A stretch of DNA of 64,000 nt. Origin: Prostheceraeus crozeri (Eukaryota > Platyhelminthes > Polycladida > Euryleptidae). The first letter of the stretch is position 1, and each line of letters opens with the position of its first letter. The stretch is taken from NCBI GenBank assembly GCA_907163375.1, contig CAJQUW010007258.1, positions 1-64,000 on the forward strand. Direction: 5' to 3'. Positions 46,201 through 61,200 of the stretch are shown in pieces. Under the pieces are notes generated by a model, which saw only the letters and a program-made list of their open reading frames with translations, was not told the DNA's origin and ran no database searches. The position numbers were made by a program, and so were the translations under genes.

Positions 46201-49200
46201 CGAGCTTTTAGAAGATGCCATTTCTAATGTCGATCGTGGCAATTGGGCTGATGCGATATGTTTTGATTTTGAGAAGGTGTCTAGCACTGTACCAGACCAA
46301 AAATTGTTGACCAACTTGACCGCTCAATTTATGAGGGTGGTCTTCGAGAACTTTCTTCAGATATTTTGAGTCATACATTAGCGTATTATTGCTGGTGTTT
46401 TTTCTTTTTCCTATACAATATCCTCGAGAGTCCCTCACGGTTCCGTAATAGGTCCTGTTTGCAGCTTGCCCAGTGAGCACACATGTTACTTCCCGTTATT
46501 CTGCGGACTTTTGGTCCCTTGATCTTGATATTCTTCGTCTGTATAAATCTTTTGTTCTTCCCCACCTGGAGCACTCTACGTGTGTGTATATGTGTGGAAT
46601 CCCCTTGCTGTACAGGACATTTCCTTGATCGAAAAGGTCCAACGGCGATCTACTCGTTGTGTGATTCAGCTATCGGGGCATTCCTACGAAGACTGCCTCC
46701 AAATCTTCGAAATCACAACCCCACCACTTCGCCGTCGTGCCTTCGATTTAATAGTCGTCTACAGAAACTTTCATGTGGTCCACCAACGTCTTCCAACTCT
46801 GTGATTACAAGTGACTTACAGGTCTAAAAAATCCTTCAAGGGTGTAAGCACGTGATTATTTCTTACGATTGGAATTATCTGCCCCCTCAAATTTTCGAAT
46901 ATGCATCCCTGCTGTGCTTCAAGAAGAGCATGTATAATATTCTATGTTGAACAACGAATTTTGTGACTTTTCTATTACCTATAAACATGTTCGTTTACCG
47001 ATGTATGTTGACATTGCATTGTACACCTACTTACTGCAAATTTGATTTGCTTCATGCAGTTATGGGAATGATAAAAATAAGAAAATTAGCCTTTCGCTTA
47101 CAATGTAAGAAATCAAGACGACTCGAAATGTGATAGACTTCGCTTTTCATCTCATTCTTATTTCCAAATAGCCTTACTTGTAATATCATCTTTATTCAAA
47201 TAATGGGGAAAATGAACATGCCCAAGCAAACAGTTACAAAATTAAACTGATGTCCTTTCCTAAATGAAAATTAAAAGAGGCAAGTACACGACATCGATGG
47301 AAGGAATTGACATTGATCACACATTGCTGATTGATTGATTAGTTAATTAGTTAACTAATCAGTTCCTAGCACAGATATAGCACACAGTATTCTATGAACA
47401 GCAAATAATTATAAACAAGTTAGAGTTACTTGGAGTCACTCATCAAGCACCAGACATTATAAATAATAATGAGGCAAAAATTGCAAAATTGTAATGACGA
47501 ATTATTGATGTCTATTTGGAAAAATGGCTAAAGTACAAGTATATGAAACGAGAGTGACATAAATGAAAAACTTCGACTATTTATTCAAAGCTGGTCAATG
47601 TTGTGGACACCATCAACAGGTTAACTGAAAATGATCCATACATTTCTAAATAATAAATTAACTTCTCATACTCGTCAATAGGATTAAATTAACCACATCA
47701 AAATAACACGCCTGCTTGATTTAACATAAAATGACATCTGTAAATAATTGCTTAATTGCGTAATATGGTTATTTACAAAGTACGTACGATGGCGGTTGCT
47801 TCAGATCCTCAAAATATACTTATCACTCACTAGCAAGATTTAAGATTGTGAATTCTTCTCTAATATTTGCGATCAATATTTTCATTCTGATAAAATTCTA
47901 GCAGCAGAACTGATGAAAATAATGATAAATTAAGTTTGGTTACTTAAATGTACAGGTCTTTAAATTATATCAGTGAATGATATTAATGAACTTGTTTAGA
48001 ACGTCGGGCTTGAGGGAATTTCTGCTTCATGTTAAGGGAAGCCCATAATAGCTAATGTAAATACAAGCTTTTAATGAAAGTTGCACGTCCGAAGATCTTT
48101 GGTACCACCTTCGGCTGACATCATGCGAATGCCTTGTTTTTAGTAAAACATTTTGGTAACTGACTATTAAAGGCTTTTCTCAACATAAAGCATTAATGAT
48201 ATATGTACTTGCTACTTCTAATACTGGAAAAATAGCAGCTAAATGATGGCAAAAATCAGTTTTGATGATCAATCTCCTGAATTCATACTGATTTATTTTT
48301 CTTATATTGAAACAGGCAAAAGTAAACTTCATTATCAGTGAACCATTTGCAGAACATAAAATTGGTCCCTTTGTGGACGAAATCATATAATTTCCATACG
48401 CTATAATGGCCATCAACTATTTACACCAATTCCATGAATGAAGCAAAATTTATGAGCGCAACAGGGAAAACTTTCTCATTCACTTCTTTATATATCAGAA
48501 TAGGAGCTGCTACTGCATATTCACTTTCCTCTAAGTAGTCATTTATAAACACAATTATTCAACATTATAAAATTACAGCAGAATGAAGGATAAACCTCCG
48601 ATTGGCTGCTCAATAACCTCATGGTTCGATTGATGCTATCGGTAAGTTAATAGCAACACACACATACTGCAATCACGCACAATTGTAGAAAAGACAAATT
48701 CCATTTCCTCGATTGTTGAACCCTCATAATTTACACGTATGTTGCTTTGACATTCTGCTAAGTTGTCATCAATTATCACTATCAGTAATCAATTTCAACA
48801 CCATTTTTGTACCATGAGAAAAGAAGCTTTTGATGATCTTTTGGTAGTAGTAGTAGTAATATGCGTTTATTCATATGAAATGGAAATGATGCATTGCAGA
48901 TACACAGATGAAAAATACAGAGCTTGTACAGTATACAGATGACATGCACAGTAGCTGTAGGAAATACATTAGTTAGCATATTTCTGCTAGGCTATGCAAA
49001 ATAGAACATCTGGGAATAAGAGACATGGAAAGTCTGAGGTGCAATTCAAGACACGATTTTGTGCCATATTCGCTTGTTACGAATTTAAAAAGTATAAATT
49101 CAACATTGCAGACTAACTTTGGTTATCAGGCATGATCAACATATCATGTGCATTAAAATGATTCTTGGGAAATATTGATGGACATTGCTTTTGGTTCGCT

Positions 49201-52200
49201 GTTACAGTCATGCTATAGCATAACAGCGATTTCCATAAGATCGCTTGAGTCCAATGCCTACATGGTACCTACTTCCTTTTATGAATAATGAATTGTACAG
49301 TGGAATGTTTTGCTCTTCGAAATAAAGAGTAGACTGTACGTTCAGACATAATCAGAAATTGCTTGTGTTTGGACATGAATACACGGTGTCATATTGCGCA
49401 AAATCAAGTGCAATGCATGCACGGAGCTCTAGTTAAATTTCAAAACATACCGATTTCTAATTGATTGCGACGTTCAAGAAGCCATAAAAAACCTTGAACT
49501 TAAGTGTCTCATCTTCGACGGTGGGTACTTCTTCCCTCGACAGTACTTCTTCTGTCTCATCTTCGACGGGTGGCTCAGTTGATAGAACAGAAGTCTAGTT
49601 AACCTGGGGTCGTATGTTCGAATCCTGCCAGCCTCACATCTTTTGCATGGGCAATTTGTTCTATTGTTTATCTAATTTTCATTGTTCACTAGTCAACTTT
49701 CATGACATAGTTGAAGATGCTTTGGTGGACAATCGATCCCCGCTACTTGCCTTAATGTCGGCGGTCACAATTGTGACGAGTTATTTATTCATTGATTATA
49801 ACTGCTATGACAACTGATGTGTGGTGGTGAGGGTTTGATTCTGCCAATTGACACACTCGCATGTAAGCGGTTGTAGCTCAGTTGGTGGAGCACAGATCTA
49901 GTTAACCTTTGGTAGTAGTGTACTGAACACATAATTGTACATTCCAAACAAATCAACGAATCCTCGTATCCTGAATGGAAGCGCAAGAAGGCAAAGACTT
50001 TTCTGCGGATACTAAAATACTTGTTTATTCCAACCGATATTTCGCCTTACGGCTTTATCGAGGCTATTTCTTCAATGTTCATCAAAGTTTTGATGCAGTT
50101 GCATAAAAGAACTAACCAAATTGGGTCTAAGAGTTCTAGCCTAATTCTTCCGCCTAAAATCGATACGCAGTTCTTTAGGGACAGAAGAATCACCTCCATT
50201 TGCTACATCAGATAGAAGTTGATGCATGTATGCATTAAAGAAGGAGATGGTATAATTCTATCAAGCAATAACGCACAGAAGGTTATCGCTTTAAATTGTT
50301 TCAAGAGGCTCTTATATTTAAAAGTTTCTTTAATAAGGATGACGGCAGTTCTCGGGCCTGTTGGATTTGACCGACGAGATGGCAAATGACCTGATGGGAT
50401 AACCACTTTTGCTTTCTCAATGGGACGCGCATTAGTATGGGATGCTGCCTGCTGTGACACGTTTGCCCAAAGCACAACAGTTGAGGCCGCCATCACGCCT
50501 GAATCCGCTGCCAGAAGAGCTGAAGAATTCAAGCTCTCCAAGTATCACGCACTGCTTGAGTGGTACTTCTTCGAACCACTAGCTTTTGAAATGAGTGGTT
50601 CCTTTGGTCCTCGTACATTTGCAAGTTGGACCATCGAATTTCCCAACTTAAATACGAACCGCGGCAGACCGATTGGCTATTTTAGCGCATCTCTCTGGCG
50701 ATTATCAGAGGGAACGCTAAATCGATAGGCTACTAGCAGCCACCATTTGACGATATTTTATGTTTCTTTTTTTTAACTTCAATTTTTTATTCTTTTACTA
50801 TTTATCTTTCAGTTTTTTGGTATTACAGGATGGCGGCAAATGTGCAATGGGTCACAAAAATGAAATGCTGACACAAAGCACTTATATATGCAGCTGCAAC
50901 AGGGATATAACGGGGACATGCAAGGAGTATGTAGGTTCATTAAGGGGACAAAGACTAGAAGGATGGACTGCAGGGTTTACTTTACGTAAATATACTTTTA
51001 AGAAAGTACATTTGTTGGCTGGGAGTGGTAATAAGCGTAAGTCAAATGATTGTTCTGATTTGTGAACTGTGAAGAAAGTGCGTTGATGATTTTGCTGTTT
51101 GGTTTGCGAGGCATCTGCCGACAAAAAAGTCTGTGCTTGTCTAAGTAGTCTTTTTTATATTTTGCTTGAATGGCTCTGTGAGTAGGTGTGTGGCGAACTT
51201 GTCCGTTGTGAAGATGGTCGGTTTTGTTGTGTATGAGAAGGTGGTTGCAGCATGAGAGCGTGAAGTGGATATTTTGTGGTTTTCCTTTGTCATGAGGCTG
51301 TTTCGCAAACCGAGCAACAAAATCATCAACAAATTCTGTGTTCAATACACAGACCTGGAAGTAATTGGTAGTGGGTAAGTAATGGAAACCACAGTAATGG
51401 ATAAGACATGTGTTTCGTCGTGGTGGTGTTGCTTGCTTATGTCGTGTGTGAATCCTGTGGCGATTCTGAGCGCTTTGCTACGTTTTACCGGTAGATGGAA
51501 AATTTCAATTTTCGCTAAGTTACTTACTGCTGCTCTGCTGACCCGGAGTCATTCTCCTTTTCTTCGGAATGATGGTGTTTCATGTCCGATTCAGACACTT
51601 TTATACTGTCGGTTTCTAATGTGGATGATTCTGTGGGCGAAAGTCTTGAATTTGACACTTCCATTATTTTCGCATTCACTGTCAAGTTTTGCTTATTTGG
51701 AACTGTGTCATGTGCATCTCCGATTTTAGCTTCGGAAACCTTCGGCAATACGTCAAACTTAGTTATATCTTTTTTCCATGATGGTGAACTAAGGATTTCT
51801 GTTGCTCGTCCGCGTTCTTGCAGTCCTCGCCTTCTACTTTTCTTTTTCCGACGGACGCATTCATCTAGTGTCTGTTTCAAGCGGTCTGACATTGGAAGTC
51901 GAGGGGTCATCATGCGTAGCGTGTCCCTTGTTTCTGCAACCTGGCGTAGCAATCGACTTAGATGAGATTGACGAGAATCTTCTGCTACTTGGTACATCAT
52001 GTTAGAGATTGAAGTAATATATGGAGTCGAAGAGTCTTCCATAACAGACTGATGCTTTGCTTCCTCTGCTGCTGCAATAGCGTGGTACTTATCTCTAAGT
52101 TTTCTCAGACTCTTCTCATTTACACGCGACGTTTCCCTGAAAAAATAAGATGAAATAAAGTTATGCAAATAAATCAGCTAAATTCAATTACATAAGAAGT

Positions 52201-55200
52201 AAACGCGACTTATTAAAAATGAGATCTCGGAAATAACAGTGCAAACTTATGCAATCATCCTAATGGATAATCTTGGAATAACAGAGCTTACTAAATGTCA
52301 AAAAGTAGAAAATAATTAAAACTGTAGCGTGTGGTAATTAATAAAACCATAGAGTAAGTATGCAAGTAGAGTAGCATACAGCTTCGATTTTATCAAATGA
52401 ACTCGAGTTGAGATCCAGTGCCAAATGCAATATCAGCAAATTTTTGTCGCTTTGAAGAAAACACCACGGAATTGTCTGATCATGATAGCAACACAGAAGG
52501 AGTAACAGCATTTTACAAATCCTCCGTGTCATGACAACCTAGGAAAGGTAATGTACATTAAATTAGCTTTGCGATGGGACGCCATATACAGTTACACGTA
52601 ATTTGCTCAGCCATATATTAATTAGAGTATTTTCTTAAGAGTGATCATATCACAACATGCCTGCCACTGAAAGAGCAAGATATCATAATTGAAAACAGTG
52701 ATCACAATTGACTTTAAAAGAGGTAAATGGGCCCCCATTACTATTCAGATTCAAGGAATAAAGCATAAAGCTAGCTAATCATAAAATCATGCCGATGAAC
52801 TTGAAATTTCAGCCAAGAAGCACAATGAGATCTCAACTCTTCCATGAATAAATCGCTAGTATATGAACACAGGAATAAGCTGCAAAAATTTAGCTTTTAA
52901 AAATTGATCAAATATTTTTGAGACCACAGGAACGTGAATCTTCTGATGTAAGAATTTTCACTGTATGCGGACATTTTTTTGAGTTGACACTCCACCTACG
53001 ATGCTTACTCTCTGACTAAAACTATAACTCTTAACGGGAATATAACATGCAGCATTTATCATGAAGCAAATACTACAAAAGCAATATGCGAGAAATACAA
53101 AATTCCCTAAAATTAGAAATCGAGAATGCTCAAGGATAGGCATATAAATTAAACGACCAATAACAAAAAAATATAGCTTTGCATGGTTGCACGAAATCAT
53201 CAGGGAGGAACCATATTATAACAAGGTTTCGGTGCATAGCCATCATGCTACCAACTTTATTGGCTTTTGGACGGACCTATCGTATTGACTAACGGAAGGA
53301 AAGTCTCTCCTAAGAAAGCACGCACATATATATGTAGGCCTACGTGGGAAGGTGATTGTTTTGGAAACGGCGCTACCGGAAAAAATGAGAAGCACATTCA
53401 TAAAATGAAGAAATAAGCTACCAACTCGGGGTGGCAACTGCCCTCTAATGCCTGATTAGAGCCATCTGAGGCCAGGACTTACATTACAAATTCACGCATT
53501 AGGTGAACTCATAATTGTGAGGGTTTCCACACCAATGATCAGTATCAATGATTAGCAACATGCTTTGTTAGCCTTATTTGTAGAACTCATTATGGAGTAA
53601 TAAAATAGAAATAAAATCCAATAAAGCTGAATGCAAGAGTGGTTATCAAGCAAATAATGAGCAAAGCAGATAACCGCACATCAGCATGACTGAAAATGTG
53701 TGATCTTGTTAATTTGTTTACTGGATGATATGGTTTATCTATCTTTTCAGTTTTTCTGCATGAATATCGTAGATGATGGCGGATGCTACGACATATATAT
53801 AAATATATATATATTTTTTCACAGAGATCAATTGCTTTCTGTGATTCTAAGAAGATGGTAACTTTAAATAAATACATTTCCTTGGGACTATCACTTACAT
53901 CCACACAACCAAATTCCAGAACAATTAAGTGAGCGGCACCTGTATCATTCGAAGATCCTACAAAAGACAAAAAATGTGCTATGCGATGATTGTAGACCTA
54001 TATCCTCATCATTGTCAGTTTGTCACTGATTCTATAAAAGTATAGGACGTTTACCGACCTCGGATTCGTCAGAATTGCTGACATCAAAACTGCAGTTTGC
54101 TATGTGTGTCTATCCGCAGTCGCTGCTTTTGGTCTTATCTCTCCCAATCTGTGACAACTACAGTCCGTTTCATAAAAAGTGGATCACCCTTTAACATCGC
54201 CTTAACTTCAACTTTGTCTAACTGCGCCAAACTTGAACGAATTTCTCTGAAATTTGGAAGATATGTCAGTTGTGCTTACTAATATCATTGTTAGAAATTT
54301 CAAGCATGAATATTGAGTTGTTTTCCTGTTATAGATAAAAAAGTAGTAGATAATTTGATCTTCATTTTGCAATGTTACACAAAATCATACTTCACTCTTA
54401 TAAAATTACATTTGTTTCCTTTGTTATGTAATATGTTGTTCTACAAGCCAAAAGCTATCAAGCAAAACAAAAATAAAGAAAATCGGTCAATCAGAGCCAG
54501 TATAGCACCATTATTCATCAACAATAATGTAACTGCTACATGTGATTAACTGGACTTCATGTTCCATAGCTTCCTTACTTCGTTGCGGTGGTGTTGGCAG
54601 CACTCCTTATTGCTTTCAGCTAGAAATCTATCTCTTACCGGTTGAAAACAATACAAAGCACAAATGAACAATAACGAGATCGCATTCACAAAAGGCAAAG
54701 TATCAGCCTTGCTAGAACAACAAGCTACCATGAATTAAAAAGTACAGCAAGGAACCATGAATTCTGAACGCTATGTGAATGTTTTACGCATGGTTTTACG
54801 AATGAACATTGGCCAAATGACAGATCAACTTGGTGATCCATCGACTTGGCTATTTATGGATGATAATGCTACGTGTCACAGGAGTAGTAGAGTCAACTTA
54901 TGTAAGTCTCAATTAGGTCTTAGGACATTATCTTGGCCAGCTCGTTCTCCTGATCTGAATCCCATAGAAAATGTATGGAGCATTCTAAAACGTAACGTTC
55001 GTCGTTCACTGCTACCTACAGATGGCGTATCACAACTTACGTCACTGTTAAAAAGAGAGTGGAGAAAGTTAGATCAGTCAAAAATCAACGATATCATCGA
55101 ATCAATGCCTAGACGAATTGGTGATGTCATTGACAATAAGGGTAGGGCCACAAAATATTAGCTTCTTAAGAACCGTTACTGTATCATAGCTAGATTATAT

Positions 55201-58200
55201 AAGGACATTTAAATATATTAGGGACATGAAATAACATGAAAAATGCTTTCTGTATCATACTTATGTTTTATTTAGTCAAATTTTAGGATGATCCACTTTT
55301 TATGAAACGGACTGTAGTTGTATATGAACAAAATGGCAATTTGTGCAAATACTAGCGAATTGAAGAAGTTAAGGACGTGAAACTCACTGTTTCATTCTTC
55401 AATTGTAAAATAATCCACATTGACTAGTGATTGCTTTCCCGCACATCGCTGAACTGTCTTTAAAATGGACATTGTGTCGATACACACATTCAGTTTGTAG
55501 CTTTAAATCTACATGTAAGTAAAGTAAACGTGTTAAAGGATAACCTTTACAATTACCCTCTTCTAAAGGATACGTTTAGAGGACACCCTGTCTTCTTATT
55601 TATGCATCTCATCTCCTGATTTGTAGGGGAGAGATCACCAACTTAGTCGATTTCGGGCAAATCTACTTTTTTCACTCGAATGTACCCCGGACTGAAACCC
55701 AAACCAAAATGCGTTCCCTACCGCAAATGTTACTAAAATATGTTTCACACCTCGCACCATAAAATTAGATTGTTTCCGATCTCCCACTGTCGAGAAAAGG
55801 ATTTGCGGTTTGGGATCCCATACAACGGTGAGGCGTCAATAATAGAGGCAAGGAAGATCAGTAGCCGTATTCATCTATCTTTGAGAAGACACATTCCCAC
55901 ATCAAAGTCAAACCAAAGCACCGTGCGTACGAAAGTGACAGGCTATATATCGTGATATTATATAGTATAAGGACTCAATTCCACCTTTCCAGAGATACCT
56001 CGTTATGTACTCGCACGACTGCGCCTGCGCAGTAAGTTACAGCATGTGGGGAGGACGCAGGGAGACTTGGAGGCTCGTCTGAAGGAGCATGTTCCGAAGT
56101 GGTGCGAAGAAGGAAAAAAGCGACCAAGATCAATGCTATCTCCAACTTCCTCCATCACTTAATATCATCTGACCTGGAGTCACAAAGCATCAAGAAATGT
56201 TTTCAGAGCTGTAAAACAGTGCCGAAACAAATTTGACTTGTGTCAGGAAAAATGCTTTAAAGTATTTGACAAATGTACCATTCAAACTGAATGCTTAATG
56301 TCAGAGTGCATAAATTAGGGTTGTTGATGCGTACTAGCCGACTTTTATGTGATGTGATCCTTCTGCAGTATGTGATTTGATGCGAATTTCGGAGCTTACG
56401 CAATTGTAACGTCGTGGGTTGAGAACAAAGAATTGTGTGGTTTGATATTATGCAAAAAATACGTAGCAGCTCTTTCTAACTGTTGCACAAGAATGAAGAA
56501 GATTATGACGGTGATAGGAACTAGCAGGTAATGGAATTTACGACCACAAATGGTAAAAGATTTCATGTGATGCTAATTGGCACTTGTTATTTGTTGGTTT
56601 GCTTTTGCAATTCTTGGTGGTTTTAGCATTTAAGACGTAATATTCTTGAAAATAAAATTTCCTTGGCAAATATAACAAAGTTAAATTATGAGGGCTCAGA
56701 AGTAATATCAAGTCAAAATGATGGCACCCGCTTATGACAATAGGTGTCAATATCGACAAATGCACACGATGAAGAGTATATTAAATGAATTAATACAAAA
56801 GATACACCAAATTAATTTATGTTTTAATTTGTATATTAATATCGATCAACTAGCAAATTCTCTGTTAAATGTTGTGAAATTTTGTTTATCAAGTGTTCGA
56901 GGGTGGGATACTATATATAGTAACTAATGCAGAGCAATACAATCAACATTTTAAGTCATCTAAAGCCAACAACTGATTTACAATTTTCAAAACAAACATA
57001 CTCGTTCTGTACTAAACATTAAGAGACAAATATGCCATATTCTCCAGTCGGAAAGCGTGGAATCTGTTCAATTTAGCCCTCGTTCCATGACAAAAGTAGT
57101 AATGGATATCGTTACCTAACCACGTTCCAGTGCTACGAAGAATACACTGGACATATGTCTACATTTAAAAGCATGCTAGTCAAAGAAATATATATCTTCT
57201 CAGTGTCTATCGAAGAAGAATAACTGAATAAATTACATCGAATTAGGTCGATAGTATCAGTCTATTCGATGTTGTGCGATGTATCACTATTTGTGCATTG
57301 AAATCATATATCTGTGCTGTATTAGCATCATACAGACAGATGAAGCATTGTTTCAATGAAAATATCTTTGTCAGTTTTTATCTGATGATATTGTGAATGC
57401 AATTGAAAATCAGACTGTCTTATTTTTTTTTATGTATATTGATAAATAAATGATGTCTGAAATCGAAATTGCATCAAATGCATTAAAGACAATCAGCACA
57501 TTGTCAAGGATGATATAAAATCAACAATGGTTTATGGGTAAGAAATGATCATCGCACTTTATAAACGGTTCATTTTGTAAGCAAGAAGCTTGGTAGCAGT
57601 GTGTATTATATTTATGATGATCAAGGATATCACAAATGTGCACTAACAAATCTTCAAAAATGTTTGCAATTTTTAAATCTTCTAAAAGTACAAACTTTTT
57701 CGAGAAATGTCGGTCGCTTACATTCATACGTAATTTCTTTGGCATTTCAACTTTCCTTTCAAAGTTTATGACTTCATTCAAGTCATCCTTGACGGTTTGG
57801 CACATCAATCAAAAGTGTCATGGTTTTGCTAAAAGATGAATTAGCTGTTTGAGCAGTTAATATTCCAACTTTAATTGACGCGAAAAAGAAATAGATGCCT
57901 TTGGTAAGTGATTAATTGAATTTCACAGTTAACCCTTTATCTTGAACGTTCTTGAATGATGTTTCTTAAATCCCAAAGTCAAGCAGTGTTAAGTTAGTTA
58001 GCAGTTTCGGCAGCTAAATTCAAACCAAATTTCAAACTAATTTCAAATTAATTCTCAAACTAAATTTCGGCAGCTTTTCCTTGTTTATAGTTAGTTAGGC
58101 ACATTTGCTGTAATAGAAAGACATTAAATATGAAATTCATTTGTACGAATTAATGAAAACTACATATTAGCATTCATGGTTGATTAAGAGCAGAAGAAAT

Positions 58201-61200
58201 GTTACATGTTTGTATTGTACATAGTGCTACAGTATATGTGCAGTAGCCAATGCATAACACTTACCGTCGGAAGTTCTGAGCCGCTAGCTGCTTATATAAT
58301 TTTGGCTTCCGAGCGTTCGGAAAAATAAGATCAAGATTGAGTTTGATTCTTGGCTCTTTCTGTTGTTCGTGAATCCTAGGAGGCATGTAAATATCAAGGT
58401 CATTTGGTAATCGCTTTGTTGTAATAACTGGAGGCAGATTATCAGCACCTGCAAAATTAGGCCATAAAATATAGACAGGACTGAAAATGTTGATTTTTCA
58501 GATCAATTAAAAGATTTAATTCAAAGATAAATTTTCAAATTTAATACTTGAAATAGCTTATTTGTTCATTTGTGCTGCAAATATGACGTAATAATTGATA
58601 TCATATAAAGTGCCATGGTCCACTTCCAAATTTGATCGCATATTTAATGAAATTGAATGCTCTGATTAGTAATTCCAAGAACTGCAACCGGTAAATCCAA
58701 TATTGCCGCCTTTCACCTCAAACTAAATTTCGGCAGTTTTCCTTTCTGACACTTTCACAGCATTTAATCGCAATAACTTAAATTGAGATTTAACTTATAG
58801 GTCGGTGAATACTCCATAATATTGCAGTTAACTCTCATATTTAGATCTCTTAGATCACACAAAAAACACACAATCAGCAAACGGTTAAGTATTGTTATTC
58901 AATTAAATCATTCTTGATTTAAAGAGATGCTTTGCATTCTTCATTTTTCAATCTAATATTCAGATTGCCAAGTATTGCAATTGAAGCAGAAGAGGACGTT
59001 ATCTCAAATATCGTGACTGTCACACACCATTGAATTCGATCATCAATTAGTATCACAACAACGGGACTGTACGCACAAACCGTGGAAATCGGAATTTACC
59101 AATTGTCTCATCACAGGGGTCTTGTATTGTTTCAAATGATGTCGCCTAATGTTAATGCATCTTCATTAGTGTCAATGCATTTAGAAATGAAAGTAAATTG
59201 AAAGACAGTGCACTCTATGCTGAAGGTCTTGCTACTAAGTTTATGTTTTCAGCTAGTATAAGATTGATGCCATCAACAGTGAAAAATTTTGTATTTTCTG
59301 ATTCATAATATGCACTCAGCAAAAACAAACTCCCCTTTAGCAGCCAGTACATGTAGATGAAAATGTCATCTGTCGGACTTAGTGAACACTAATCACGCGG
59401 ATGTTTTCACGTGGGTTTCGACATATTTATGATCAAACTTACATGTGTTGCTGCCTGATCATAAGTTTGATCATAAATATGTCAAAATGAATAAAAATGC
59501 ATACAATAAAATGCCGTCTACCAAAACAGACAACATCCACTTATCACTCGATTTCGTTAGTGATATATAGCCGAAATTAATTGTTATCATCTAATAAAAA
59601 TAAGACCATCAGATACTTGATTTTTCCAACCATAACGAATAAGCGAATTGTGATTCATTATTTCCTTTGATTGTGAATGAACATCAGTTCATTACAAAAA
59701 ATGTGAAAACTCACACGAAAGTGCTAGTTTTTACAAATTCTTTAGCATCAAGTCTTTGGAGTTTTTTAGTCAATAGAAAATTTTCGTCAAGCGCTGACAT
59801 GCACATGTGATCGTAAAAAAATCTGAATTACCATGTTGTATTTCTTCATTTTGACATTTGAATTTTATTATCTATTTACAGATGTAATATCTTTTAACAC
59901 TGATTGAATTTCGATTGTCTATTTATTTATCAATAGTTTTATAATCACAGAATTATAAAACTATTATTTACTATTTACTATTCTATTCTAATTAAATATT
60001 CTCTTCATCTGCTTCGGTTTGCTAGAAGTGTGATTGATTCGAAGACGACGGCACATCGCGGAACTTACTAAGTGGCCAAAAAGGAATTCGTAATACCTTA
60101 CAGAGATAGGAAAAAAAGTCGTGCGTCGCTTGCGGATTGCTCTGAATTCTATCAAAGTACTTCGATTGCCACAATTCCTTCAGATTCGAAGAATTCAGAT
60201 CATTGCACGCAAGTTTTCTCCATAATGTTGGCCCTTCCGATCATTATTAAAAAAAATTGCAGGCGTACGAAAATTAGTTCACCTGATGATTTCACCATCC
60301 TCTTCTCAGCAATCCTCACTGCATAGTGCATACACTGAATCGAAGCCAGAGAGCGATGTATGTGTCTTGGTGTGTGCAAAGTGATATCACAGCACGCACG
60401 CCTCCCTCACTGGCTCTGGTGTCCTCTGCTGAAAGCTTATTGTTTGTCATTTCCAATAGCAAGCGATACACGAATTATCCATTCGAGGAGTAAGTTGTCT
60501 GACCATGTGTCTGACTCTGTTGTGTGCCATTTTGATGTTAAGGTTAGATACGATCCTTCCATTTTATAAACCGAAGACGGGCGCGCAGATGAATCTAATT
60601 TTGTGTTTATAATACCTGCTGTCCTAATTTATTTAACTCTATAATTCCTCCAATATGCATCCTTTTTACATTTTTACAAGAAATACATTTGAAAGAAACC
60701 ATGCAAGTCATTCGATCAGTCTTCCCGTGTTCTGGACTGTCAGACCACACCCATCCCTACCGGATAAGCCTACACTATTTCTTTCATGACATTAAAAGAT
60801 TTACAATTCAAGCGTCATAAAGCATTATTTGAATAGACAGTGGTCAATTTTCACAACTGATTAACAAGGCATTGTTAGGTGGATAAATAAATCATTTTAA
60901 ATTAGGTTGTGTCAAGTGAACCATAGAACACGCTGGAATTAAGTAGTCATAATTTTCGCTTAATGTAAATTTGCTTATCTGAAGAGAGAAAGCGAACCTC
61001 TTAAAATGAAATTGTGACATTTCCTTAGTGATGACTTTATTTGAAAGGTCGCTTAGTTAGCAGATACAAATAGATATAGAAGCTGGTGTCCCATAGATTG
61101 TTCATGTTAAGCTGTCAATAAACATTATATTTCGGAATGTCTTTGATTAGGTAATTTAACTTTGCAGTATACCTTAGTTAAACGACTGCCAGCTGCTGCT

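Noticed and set aside
50420-50541. Minus-strand 112-codon ORF over 50203-50541
   Set aside because: Shadow of the plus-strand retroelement fragment.
51582-52005. Plus-strand ORFs of 127 and 67 codons
   Set aside because: Shadows of the main exon of gene 2 on the other strand.
53900-53961. Possible minus-strand exon NDTGAAHLIVLEFGCVD with acceptor and GTAAGT
   Set aside because: Its end phase does not fit the next gene 2 exon (51528-52136), and exon 58265-58448 joins that exon directly in frame.
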